From positions 1 through 12,620 of the forward strand of contig WLRE01000032.1 of NCBI GenBank assembly GCA_009698045.1: a stretch of 12,620 nucleotides of DNA, written 5' to 3'. This stretch comes from Actinomycetota bacterium. GTDB lineage: Bacteria; Actinomycetota; Actinomycetes; Nanopelagicales; Nanopelagicaceae. Made by a program: the position numbers and the translations under genes. Position 1 is the stretch's first letter; every line of letters starts with the position of its first letter. The notes beneath the pieces were generated by a model. That model did not search any database and was not told the origin of the DNA. It saw only the letters and a program-made list of their open reading frames with translations. Shown piece by piece: positions 6,830-12,620 of this stretch.

Positions 6830-7503
6830 CGAAAATCCTCATCACTTTTTACTAGGGCCAACGCTTTAACTCTATCCATCTCACCAATTCCTACCGATGG
6901 ACACAGCCGAGCGAGTGGACATGCGCCACATGCTGGCTTGCGTGAATGGCAGATTCGTCGACCATGCCAAATCAAAAGTTGTGAGAGGTCGGTCCAATCT
7001 TTCTCGGGAAAAAGAACAGATACGTCGCGTTCGACAACTACAGGATCTTGGCTATTTGACCAACCAAAGCGACGGCTCAGGCGACCAAAGTGAGTATCGA
7101 CCGTGATTCCTGGAATTCCAAAGGCATGACCGAGAACAACATTTGCGGTCTTGCGACCTACTCCTGGCAGGGTGACAAGATCATGAATATTGCTGGGCAC
7201 TTCTCCATCAAAATCTTGTAGCAACTTCTGACTCAGCGCTTTGATGTTCTGTGCTTTCACCCGAAAAAATCCGAGCGAATGAATCATCTCCTCAACTACC
7301 GCAATATCTGCTCCTGCCAATTTCTTAGGAGTGCCAAATTTTTTAAAGAGTCGATGCGAGACGAAATTTACCCGCTTGTCAGTGCACTGGGCCGATAGAA
7401 CTGTTGCAACCAATAATTGAAAAGGAGACTCGAAGTCCAGTTCGCAATCTGCCTCTGGATAGGTTTTGACCAGGGCCTTGAAGATCGCTTGAGGCTGGCG
7501 CAC
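6826..7503 (-). CDS. nth: Endonuclease III, DNA glycosylase/AP lyase
   Basis: Removes oxidised pyrimidines and nicks abasic sites in base-excision repair. The protein is 225 residues. The helix-hairpin-helix LPGVGRKTANVVLG carries catalytic Lys118, VDTHFGRLSRR carries Asp136, and four cysteines (185, 192, 195, 201) in the spacing C-x6-C-x2-C-x5-C hold the [4Fe-4S] cluster. The GTG at 7503 is the only plausible start: an in-frame stop lies four codons upstream and the conserved fold begins soon after. AGGA directly abuts this GTG, too close to act as a Shine-Dalgarno, whereas TAATCT lies six bases upstream, which suggests a leaderless mRNA. First gene of nth-tlpA-cvpA. Confidence 0.96.
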   Translation of the reverse strand: MRQPQAIFKALVKTYPEADCELDFESPFQLLVATVLSAQCTDKRVNFVSHRLFKKFGTPKKLAGADIAVVEEMIHSLGFFRVKAQNIKALSQKLLQDFDGEVPSNIHDLVTLPGVGRKTANVVLGHAFGIPGITVDTHFGRLSRRFGWSNSQDPVVVERDVSVLFPEKDWTDLSQLLIWHGRRICHSRKPACGACPLARLCPSVGIGEMDRVKALALVKSDEDFR

Positions 7504-7515
7504 TCCTGCAGATTA
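7504..7515 (-). promoter_or_regulatory. Leaderless nth promoter (-10 TAATCT)
   Basis: Minus strand: TAATCT (7515-7510), then six bases (GCAGGA), then the nth GTG. It has the same hexamer and spacing as the acs promoter. No clear -35 is visible. The divergent crp promoter lies in the same 54-bp gap. Confidence 0.55.
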
Positions 7516-7545
7516 CTCGATTGGAAGTTCAGTGGCCTCTGGCGG

Positions 7546-7557
7546 TATCGTTTCACC
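7546..7557 (+). promoter_or_regulatory. Leaderless crp promoter (-10 TATCGT)
   Basis: TATCGT (7546-7551) fits TANNNT, and exactly six bases (TTCACC) separate it from the crp GTG at 7558. TTGGAA (7521-7526) could serve as a weak -35 at a long 19-base spacing. There is no Shine-Dalgarno before crp. I found no TGTGA-N6-TCACA site in the gap, so autoregulation is not evident. Confidence 0.5.
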
Positions 7558-8256
7558 GTGCCTACAGCTAAAGAGATTAAAGATAACGAGACCGTTCGCA
7601 GAGCGCCGCTTTTCAGTGCTTTGGATGATGAAGCTGCTGCCTCACTGCGCGCATCGATGACTGAAATTAAAGTTGCTAAAGGAAAGACTCTCTTCAAAGA
7701 GGGTGAGCCCGGAGATCGCCTCTTCGTTGTTCTTGAAGGAAAGCTCAAGCTCGGAACTTCTTCCGGCGATGGTCGCGAAAACTTACTTAATATTCTTGGC
7801 CCCTCTGAAATGTTCGGCGAGCTCTCGGTCTTTGACCCAGGACCTCGTACTGCAACTGCAACAGCGGTAACAGATTCACGACTCTTAGCACTTGCTCACG
7901 ATCAAGTTATTGGTTGGGTCAGCAAGCACCCACAAGTTTCACTTCAACTTCTTGGTCGTTTGGCGCAACGCCTTCGCCGCACCAACGAATCTCTTGCAGA
8001 CTTAGTTTTCTCTGATGTTCCTGGCCGCGTTGCCAAAGCAATTATGGATTTGGGTTCGCGCTTTGGTGTAGAGAAAGACGATGGACTTCACGTTAATCAC
8101 GATCTGACTCAAGAAGAGCTTGCTCAATTAGTCGGAGCATCACGCGAGACAGTCAACAAAGCGCTTGCTGATTTTGCTGGTCGCGGGTGGGTTCGCCTAG
8201 AACCTCGCGCTGTAGTCGTCCTCGATGTCGAACGACTATCTAAGCGCGGTCGTTAA
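7558..8256 (+). CDS. crp: Crp/Fnr-family global regulator (Crp/GlxR type)
   Basis: A 232-residue cyclic-nucleotide-responsive transcription factor. The N-terminal beta-roll (about 15-125) contains GEPGDRLFVVLEGKLKLG and the nucleotide pocket MFGELSVFDPGPRTATATA, with Glu88 and Arg97 in the places of E. coli Glu72 and Arg82. The dimer helix RLAQRLRRTNESLADLVFSD follows. The C-terminal winged helix holds LTQEELAQLVGASRETVNKALADF (helix-turn-helix about 183-206). It closely resembles M. tuberculosis Crp (224 aa) and Corynebacterium GlxR. The frame extends upstream to 7417, but that part covers nth in antisense and has no family match; the GTG at 7558 gives MPTAKEIKDNETVRRAPLF, as in relatives. 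It is divergent from nth and ends 7 bases from the convergent ridA gene. Whether the ligand is cAMP cannot be read from sequence. Confidence 0.95.
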   Translation: MPTAKEIKDNETVRRAPLFSALDDEAAASLRASMTEIKVAKGKTLFKEGEPGDRLFVVLEGKLKLGTSSGDGRENLLNILGPSEMFGELSVFDPGPRTATATAVTDSRLLALAHDQVIGWVSKHPQVSLQLLGRLAQRLRRTNESLADLVFSDVPGRVAKAIMDLGSRFGVEKDDGLHVNHDLTQEELAQLVGASRETVNKALADFAGRGWVRLEPRAVVVLDVERLSKRGR

Positions 8257-8263
8257 AAACTAA

Positions 8264-8722
8264 TTACTTGAGTTCGAAGGTAAGTTCAACTTCGACTGGA
8301 GAATTCAGCGGAAGTTCAGCTACGCCAATTGCGCTACGTGCAGCAACTCCTGCATCTTCGCCCCAGATCGCCATGAATAGTTCAGATGCACCGTTTGCTA
8401 CGAATGGAGCATTGATAAATCCTGGAACCCCGTTGACATAACAGACAATACGAACAACTTTTGCAACGTTATCGACATCGTCCACCAAGTTAAGTGCAGC
8501 TAGTGCGTTTAGTGCACAAACTTGCGCCATCTCCTTAGCTTGTTCTTGGGTAACTTCTCCGCCAACTTTGCCTACAAATGGAATCGCGCCATCGACCATC
8601 GGCAATTGACCTGCAGTAAAAACAAGCTTGCCGGTCTTAGATGCGGGAACGTATGCAGCTAACGGCTTAGATGCCACCGGTAGTTCGTGCCCCAGTTCTT
8701 TAAGTTTTGCGCGTACATCCAT
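8264..8722 (-). CDS. RidA-family (YjgF/YER057c/UK114) protein
   Basis: The 152-residue cytoplasmic protein belongs to the family whose RidA members hydrolyse reactive enamine/imine intermediates made by PLP enzymes. Arg129 in ARSAIGVAELP aligns with the catalytic Arg105 of E. coli RidA, and Glu144 (15 residues later) with Glu120. It is longer than E. coli RidA (128 aa), having an N-terminal extension like the actinobacterial Rv3678c-type proteins, so imine deaminase activity is likely but not certain. The ATG directly follows the TAA of the DUF4177 gene, and AGGGAG within the end of that gene can serve as its ribosome binding site. Last gene of yqeY-DUF4177-ridA. Confidence 0.92.
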   Translation of the reverse strand: MDVRAKLKELGHELPVASKPLAAYVPASKTGKLVFTAGQLPMVDGAIPFVGKVGGEVTQEQAKEMAQVCALNALAALNLVDDVDNVAKVVRIVCYVNGVPGFINAPFVANGASELFMAIWGEDAGVAARSAIGVAELPLNSPVEVELTFELK

Positions 8723-8881
8723 TTAGTTGATCTCCCTCTTCATATAAGCAACGAGTTGTTCACCAGAACCTGGTGCGGGAATTACTTGAACGAGCTCCCA
8801 CCCATCAGAACCCCAGGTATCGAGAATCTGCTTAGTGGCATGTGACAAAAGTGGAACTGTTGCATATTCGTACTTAACCAT
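8723..8881 (-). CDS. DUF4177 small protein, 52 aa
   Basis: A short actinobacterial protein of unknown function. From the ATG at 8881 it begins MVKYEYATVPLLSHATKQI, continues with LDTWGSDGWELVQVIP, and ends EQLVAYMKREIN. The pattern KYEYATVPLL / LDTWGxDGWELVQV / QLVAYMKR is the DUF4177 signature, and these proteins often sit next to a RidA-family gene in actinobacteria, as here. The start overlaps the end of yqeY by 8 bases, and the TAA stop touches the ridA ATG. Both junctions suggest translational coupling and a functional link to RidA (inference). It is complete for the family; there is no membrane segment, cysteine or catalytic motif. Confidence 0.9.
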   Translation of the reverse strand: MVKYEYATVPLLSHATKQILDTWGSDGWELVQVIPAPGSGEQLVAYMKREIN

Positions 8882-9326
8882 TGAGCGCTGCTTTCACTAG
8901 TGTCGAGACTAAGCCACCATCGGCCTTGCCTGCAATTTTTGGTTGGATTAACTTCATTACCTGCCCCATACCTGATGGACCAGTTGCACCGGTTTCAGCG
9001 ATGGCATCAGCAATCATCCTCTTGAGATCCGCTTCCGATAATTGTTCCGGAAGATATCTGGCAATTACTTTGCCTTCTTCAATTTCGGCTGTTGCGCGGT
9101 CAGCGCGACCAGCTTCGGCAAATGCCTCGGCGGCTTCGCGGCGCTTCTTGGCTTCACGTGAAAGCACGGTGATGATTTCAGCATCGGTCAGAACGCGCGC
9201 GCTCTTGCCTGAAACTTCTTCATTGGTGATTGCGCTTAAAACCATCCGGATCGTGCCGGATGACATCTCATCCCGAGAGCGAATCGCCTCGGTCAGGTCG
9301 CTTTGGAGTGTTTCTTTTAGTCCCAT
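8874..9326 (-). CDS. GatB/YqeY domain protein
   Basis: The 150-residue protein resembles the C-terminal tRNA-binding helical domain of the GatB amidotransferase subunit. It begins MGLKETLQSDLTEAIRSRD and carries the YqeY signatures TIRMVLSAITNEEV, VLSREAKKRREAAEAF, YLPEQLSEADLKRMI and SGMGQVMKLIQPKIAGKADG. Stand-alone YqeY proteins are widespread; a role in tRNA-dependent amidation or tRNA binding is proposed but not established. GAGAAG lies about ten bases before the ATG. It is divergent from the metallophosphoesterase with only 20 bases between the starts, and it leads the yqeY-DUF4177-ridA set. Confidence 0.93.
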   Translation of the reverse strand: MGLKETLQSDLTEAIRSRDEMSSGTIRMVLSAITNEEVSGKSARVLTDAEIITVLSREAKKRREAAEAFAEAGRADRATAEIEEGKVIARYLPEQLSEADLKRMIADAIAETGATGPSGMGQVMKLIQPKIAGKADGGLVSTLVKAALNG

Positions 9327-9356
9327 AGCGGTATCTTCTCACGCCTATGAGTTATA
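9327..9356. promoter_or_regulatory. Interlocked divergent promoter region, yqeY / metallophosphoesterase
   Basis: Only 20 bases separate the two ATG codons. Plus strand: TATCTT (9332-9337) lies nine bases before the metallophosphoesterase ATG, giving a leader of a few bases at most. Minus strand: TATAAC (9356-9351) lies inside the first codons of the metallophosphoesterase gene and would start yqeY transcripts near 9344, with a leader of about 18 bases including GAGAAG. Neither has a clear -35. Confidence 0.35.
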
Positions 9357-10165
9357 AATTGCGAGAAGTCAGCGTCCCGGTTCTGCCTGCGGGCCACCGC
9401 GATATTCGCGTGCTCCACTTCTCTGACCTGCACCTGACCCCATCGCGCAAAGCTGAGATCGCAGATATCAAAAGCTTTGCCGAGCTGGCGCCAGATCTCG
9501 TTATAAGTACCGGTGATTTCCTTGCTCATAAGGATGCCGTCCCGGTTGCGCTAGAAGCGTTATCTGGATTACTCGATATACCTGGACTCTTCGTCTTTGG
9601 CTCCAATGATTATTACGCCCCGAAAATTAAAAATCCCCTCAAATATTTATTGAAGAACCACGGAAAGCGTGTGCACGGAGAAGAGCTGCCATGGCGAGGG
9701 TTGGAATCTTCACTTACTCAACTTGGATGGCACAATCTCAATCATCACACTGTCAATATTGAAATAAATGGCACAAAGATTGAAGCGCGTGGTACCGATG
9801 ATGCCCATCTTGAACTCGATGATTACTCACTCGTTGCTGGCAAACCAAATCCAAAGGCTGACCTAGCTATTGGTGTTACTCATGCACCGTACTTAAGAAT
9901 TATTGAGGCAATGTCGAAGGATGATTTAGATTTAATTTTTGCGGGTCACACTCATGGTGGACAAGTTCGTTTGCCATGGTTTGGTGAAAGTAAAGCGCTA
10001 ACCACCAATTGCGATCTCCCTCATTGGCGTGCCCGTGGTTTAACTCGAGATCCGGGAGAGCCATGGTTGCATGTCTCTGCAGGTATGGGAACAAGTCCAT
10101 TTGCGCGTATTCGAGTCGCTTCCCCTCCAGAGGTTTCGCTCGTAACATTAGAGGCGGCGTTCTAG
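9347..10165 (+). CDS. Metallophosphoesterase (YkuE-like)
   Basis: The 272-residue calcineurin-like phosphoesterase has two-metal-site residues in the usual order: Asp27 and His29 in HFSDLHL, Asp57 in STGDFL, Asn87 in GSNDYY, His179 in GVTHAPY, and His201/His203 in GHTHGGQ. The fourth motif reads GSND, not the common GNHD. The GHTHGGQVRLP ending is typical of YkuE-like enzymes, some of which act on membrane lipids, but the substrate is not known here. No N-terminal membrane span is present, so it is likely cytoplasmic. A metallophosphoesterase occupies the same broad neighbourhood in mycobacteria (Rv3683). It is followed after 13 bases by the membrane-anchored gene at 10179, probably one operon. 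Confidence 0.9.
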   Translation: MSYKLREVSVPVLPAGHRDIRVLHFSDLHLTPSRKAEIADIKSFAELAPDLVISTGDFLAHKDAVPVALEALSGLLDIPGLFVFGSNDYYAPKIKNPLKYLLKNHGKRVHGEELPWRGLESSLTQLGWHNLNHHTVNIEINGTKIEARGTDDAHLELDDYSLVAGKPNPKADLAIGVTHAPYLRIIEAMSKDDLDLIFAGHTHGGQVRLPWFGESKALTTNCDLPHWRARGLTRDPGEPWLHVSAGMGTSPFARIRVASPPEVSLVTLEAAF

Positions 10166-10178
10166 CATCGGAGCAGTA

Positions 10179-11051
10179 ATGAAAAAGGTAACTATCGGAA
10201 GTCTAAAGATTTCCCAACTGCGCGATGCAGACAAGTTGCATTTATCCCACGAACTAGCCGCTCTAGTAGCTATAAAATCCGGAAGCGGTGAATACACACT
10301 TCTAACAAAATCAAATAAGACTTCTTTTCCAATCCCAGTAAAACGAGTTTCGTCAGATGTCGTGGGCATGGGTTTTACAATGCGAGTTCTGACTGAAATT
10401 AAGAGTGGCGAGAGCGTCTCTCTAAGCAAACCAACGATTGAAAATAGCGGAAGTATCGGAATCATTCGCAGGATCGATTCCGGGATCGAATTTCTGCTTC
10501 GCAAATTTCTAGGTGCCCCAGTCTCAGTGTTCCGCACTGCTATGGGATTTCCTGGCGATGACGATCGAGCTCTTATTCGTCTAGAGAATTCCCAATTCTC
10601 TAGACTCGGCATCTCTCCTGGCGATCAAGTATTTGTCGAATACGCCGGTAAAAAAATCTCAGCTTTTGCCTTTGAACAGCTCGATGAGATTTACTCACCA
10701 AGTACCGTGCTTAAGAATTCAAAAGCGGTTGGTTTGAAGAGTTCGCAACTTCCTAAAGACTTTCCGCGCTATTTACTTGTGCACATCTCTCCAATTGCGC
10801 GAGATGCGCTTGGCATCCCAAAAGATAATGTCACTTCAACCGTTCGAGTTCATAGAAGAATTCGTACGCGGTTGGCGAGTGAATTCAATAAACTTCTTCT
10901 TCCTATGGCGGTATTTGTCCTAAGCGTTCTTCCAGCCGAGATAAACCATTGGATTAAGTTCTTCATATACGTGATCGGAACTCCGCTGATAATTCTTATC
11001 AGCCTCGCTCCCTTGAAGATTCGAAAGGCAGCTAAGGGAGTTTGGCCTTAA
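10179..11051 (+). CDS. Unknown protein, repeated LGI..GD-type beta domains and C-terminal membrane anchor
   Basis: I do not recognise this 290-residue protein. Residues 131-165 (ALIRLENSQFSRLGISPGDQ, then VFVEYAGKKISAFAF) resemble the small beta-barrel modules of AbrB or Cdc48-N type proteins, where LGIxxGD is a turn between strands. A second, weaker copy is at 199-226 (LLVHISPIARDALGIPKDN). A third possible one, at 9-45 (LKISQLRDADKLHLSHELA), lacks the GD turn. Two likely membrane spans follow at about 239-252 and 260-277, and the chain ends in a basic tail, KIRKAAKGVWP. The bulk would therefore face the cytoplasm (inference). GGAG lies five bases before the ATG. It follows the metallophosphoesterase by 13 bases and overlaps the convergent ATP-grasp gene by 20. 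Possible roles are a scaffold, a membrane-bound DNA-binding protein, or a substrate of the neighbouring ligases; none is shown. Confidence 0.75.
   Translation: MKKVTIGSLKISQLRDADKLHLSHELAALVAIKSGSGEYTLLTKSNKTSFPIPVKRVSSDVVGMGFTMRVLTEIKSGESVSLSKPTIENSGSIGIIRRIDSGIEFLLRKFLGAPVSVFRTAMGFPGDDDRALIRLENSQFSRLGISPGDQVFVEYAGKKISAFAFEQLDEIYSPSTVLKNSKAVGLKSSQLPKDFPRYLLVHISPIARDALGIPKDNVTSTVRVHRRIRTRLASEFNKLLLPMAVFVLSVLPAEINHWIKFFIYVIGTPLIILISLAPLKIRKAAKGVWP
10579..10605. repeat. Perfect 12-bp inverted repeat with 3-base loop inside a gene
   Basis: GTCTAGAGAATT (10579-10590) and AATTCTCTAGAC (10594-10605) are perfect inverted copies around CCC. The repeat sits in frame within the 290-aa gene and encodes Arg134 to Arg142. 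No T run follows on either strand, so it is not a standard terminator. It could be an mRNA hairpin, a protein-binding palindrome, or chance. Confidence 0.9.
10985..11003. repeat. 8-bp inverted repeat, possible 3'-end hairpin of the ATP-grasp operon
   Basis: GCTGATAA (10985-10992) and TTATCAGC (10996-11003) are perfect arms around TTC. On the minus strand the hairpin begins 28 bases after the stop codon of the ATP-grasp gene (11032), where a terminator would be expected. No T run follows; hairpins without one are common at actinobacterial gene ends. On the plus strand it is coding. Confidence 0.45.
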
Positions 11052-11871
11052 GCGTTGCCTTTATTACTTCATGCGCAATGTCCACACTTGAAATACTTTT
11101 CATGCTCGTGAAGTCTGGGCAGGCATTAACTTCAAGGACTCTTGCGCCATCTCTCATTTTTAGGAGATCAACGCCAGCATGCCCAAGGCCTATGGTGGCA
11201 GTTGCAGCAATAGCGATTTCAGATTCGTGTGAATTAAGTTCATACCTCTCTTGAACTCCTCCAAGAGAAATATTGGATCGCCAGTCTTGGGTACTACGGC
11301 GCTTTGATGCCGCAATCACTCTGCCTGCTGTCACAATTACTCGGATACTTTCGCCTTCTGCCTCTTCAATAAATGGTTGAGCAAGTATGGGACCGAGACC
11401 TTCTTGAGCGAATTCTTCGCAAAGAGCGGGCACCTGACTCTCTTCTCGTATCAAACGCACCCATCGGCCTTGTCCACCGTGGCGCATCTTAAATACTGAT
11501 GGGGCGTTATTTCGACGAAAATAGCCGAGCACAGAGTCCACATGTAGATCGATTAGTTCAGTAGGCACCTGCGGAATATTGGCACTTGCTAATGCCAGAT
11601 AAGTTTTAGCTTTGTCATCTGCTATTGCTATTGCTGAAATTGGATTGAGCGGAATAATGCCTCGTGCTTGTGCATCACGATAAATCTCTACTACTTGCGG
11701 TTTGAGAATAAAAAGACATGGCGCAAAATGGGTGATATCAGTTAATTCCAAATCCAGGTCTGAGGAGAAATCGAGTACTTGATAGGCAATCTTTAGTTCT
11801 TCGCAGGCACGTACTAGTTCCTCTGGTACGCCTCTTGCCCATTCATTCTTTCCTATGCCAATAACGTTCAT
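11032..11871 (-). CDS. RimK-like ATP-grasp ligase A
   Basis: The 279-residue protein has the ATP-grasp fold used by RimK, LysX, CofF and MptN, enzymes that join an amino acid or amine to a carboxylate through an acyl-phosphate. Visible landmarks are PLNPISAIAIADDKAKTYL (74-92); ATP-binding Lys128 in VFKMRHGGQGRWV; the hinge region LAQPFIEEAEGESIRVIV (163-180); NISLGG (200-205); and the metal-binding VDLLK...VLEVNACPDF with Glu247 and Asn249 intact. Closest by eye is the RimK/LysX group, but substrate and acceptor cannot be assigned. The start overlaps the stop of ligase B as ATGA, so the two are made together. The end overlaps the 290-aa gene by 20 bases, tail to tail. Confidence 0.85.
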   Translation of the reverse strand: MNVIGIGKNEWARGVPEELVRACEELKIAYQVLDFSSDLDLELTDITHFAPCLFILKPQVVEIYRDAQARGIIPLNPISAIAIADDKAKTYLALASANIPQVPTELIDLHVDSVLGYFRRNNAPSVFKMRHGGQGRWVRLIREESQVPALCEEFAQEGLGPILAQPFIEEAEGESIRVIVTAGRVIAASKRRSTQDWRSNISLGGVQERYELNSHESEIAIAATATIGLGHAGVDLLKMRDGARVLEVNACPDFTSMKSISSVDIAHEVIKATLKAKLP

Positions 11872-12620
11872 GTAAGCCGACGTTCAATCATTTTGAAGAT
11901 GGAACTACTTACCGAAACTCCGGTGACTTTCTCAATCCCGGCAAAACCAGCCCAGGCATCTAGTTCAGAAATATAAATTTGATTATTGATTCCCAACATA
12001 TCTACACCTGCAATATCTAATTTCATCACTTGCGCTGCAGACTCTGCCAATCTCGCAGCAGGATGAGTCAACGCTAAAGCTATTCCAGTACCGCCCTGTG
12101 CCAGATTAGCTACGCGCTCACCCGGTTGAGGAATGCGTTCCATCAAAGCTACACATCGACCATCAACTACGTGCGCACGATAATCAATTACGTTTGTACC
12201 TAAATCCTTTTGAATCAAGATTGGTTCTACAAAGTGATCTGCTAAAACCTTTGGGGATTTTGCAATCGCTTGGGTGGCTTGCATGGAGTTCTGAAAGAAT
12301 TGAATTCCTCTACCTTGAGCCCCAAAAACTGGCTTAGAAATGATCTCACCTTCGAGATGCAACTCGATAGATTCTCCAGGAAATTGGAACTCAGATTGCA
12401 GAAAAGGTAAGCCGGCTCTCGCGAGTACTTGCGCAGTCTCGAGCTTACTTCTTGAAGTTATTGAAGCAGCAGGATTGTTAATGACAATCGTTCCAGAATG
12501 CTCGAGCACCTCAAGTATTGGTTTAACCAAGTGCATAAATTTTGCAACAGTGCGATGGAGAACAACTTGGGGATTAAAGGGCTGACCCTGATAGAAGACC
12601 TTACTGTCGTTCGGACTAAT
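11868..12620 (-). CDS. RimK-like ATP-grasp ligase B, 5' end outside window
   Basis: The frame is open from the right edge to the TGA at 11870-11868, giving 250 visible residues. An internal ATG at 12536 is not the real start: the 28 residues before it, including FNPQVVLHRTVAKFM, contain the HRT segment conserved at this place in RimK-like proteins. Landmarks, in window residues, are INNPAASITSRSKLETAQVL (48-67), EIISKPVFGAQGRGI (92-106), DYRAHVVDGRCVALMERI (146-163), ANLAQGG (171-177) and GVDMLG. The final metal motif reads SELDAWAGFAGIEKVTG, very like the end of E. coli RimK (EVNASPGLEGIEKTTG) but with Asp221 in place of the metal-binding Asn. Homologous to ligase A but clearly diverged; substrate unknown. 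It is probably the upstream gene of the pair, possibly preceded by others outside the window. Confidence 0.85.
   Translation of the reverse strand: MSPNDSKVFYQGQPFNPQVVLHRTVAKFMHLVKPILEVLEHSGTIVINNPAASITSRSKLETAQVLARAGLPFLQSEFQFPGESIELHLEGEIISKPVFGAQGRGIQFFQNSMQATQAIAKSPKVLADHFVEPILIQKDLGTNVIDYRAHVVDGRCVALMERIPQPGERVANLAQGGTGIALALTHPAARLAESAAQVMKLDIAGVDMLGINNQIYISELDAWAGFAGIEKVTGVSVSSSIFKMIERRLT

Noticed and set aside
7417..7557. N-terminal extension of crp by 47 codons
   Set aside because: It is antisense to nth and absent from Crp homologues; the GTG at 7558 fits both the family and the promoter.
7504..7557. Crp binding site for autoregulation of crp
   Set aside because: No TGTGA-N6-TCACA or close relative is present in the gap.
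9242..9265. CATCCGG / CCGGATG inverted repeat in yqeY
   Set aside because: Seven base pairs with a 6-base loop; several such repeats are expected by chance in 12.6 kb.
8881..9357. 158-codon plus-strand frame
   Set aside because: Shadow of yqeY, which has a clear family match on the minus strand.
12340..12585. 81-codon plus-strand frame near the right edge
   Set aside because: Antisense to ligase B, whose frame is open to the window end and carries conserved ATP-grasp motifs.

Overview
The window reads as chromosomal DNA of a small-genome, low-to-mid GC actinobacterium, most like the freshwater acI / Nanopelagicales group (inference). Three things point there. The Crp, class II aldolase, DUF4177 and RidA proteins are of the actinobacterial type, and the aldolase metal ligands fall at the Mycobacterium tuberculosis residue numbers. 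The order acs / cvpA-tlpA-nth / crp / ridA / metallophosphoesterase is a thinned version of the mycobacterial acs-marP-nth-crp neighbourhood. Genes are packed with ATGA or TAATG overlaps. I see no tRNA, rRNA, CRISPR array, insertion sequence or phage gene.

Layout. (1) 1-3439, minus strand: fba-purA-purD, an operon joining glycolysis and purine synthesis; purD runs off the left edge. (2) 3440-3868: the only long gap, about 430 bp. It holds an unrecognised 48-codon gene with a strong ribosome binding site and its own rho-independent terminator, a two-sided -10 sequence, and an apparent leaderless acs promoter with an inverted repeat over its -35 region. (3) 3869-5824, plus: acetyl-CoA synthetase. 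(4) 5784-7503, minus: nth-tlpA-cvpA, coupled by ATGA overlaps; the CvpA protein lacks the protease domain of mycobacterial MarP. (5) 7558-8256, plus: the cAMP-receptor-type regulator, divergent from nth over 54 bp with a -10 element exactly six bases before each GTG start. (6) 8264-9326, minus: yqeY, a 52-aa DUF4177 protein and a RidA-family protein. (7) 9347-11051, plus: a metallophosphoesterase and a membrane-anchored protein with LGI..GD motifs, whose gene contains a perfect 12-bp inverted repeat. (8) 11032-12620, minus: two translationally coupled RimK-like ATP-grasp ligases, the upstream one running off the right edge.

Most of the window is core metabolism and housekeeping: purine synthesis, aldolase, acetate activation, base-excision repair, thiol redox, global regulation and enamine detoxification. 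The parts without a familiar explanation are the small terminated gene beside acs and the right-hand block, where a tail-anchored protein of unknown function converges on two RimK-like ligases. If the window holds something undescribed, that block is the best candidate, but its substrate cannot be read from sequence.
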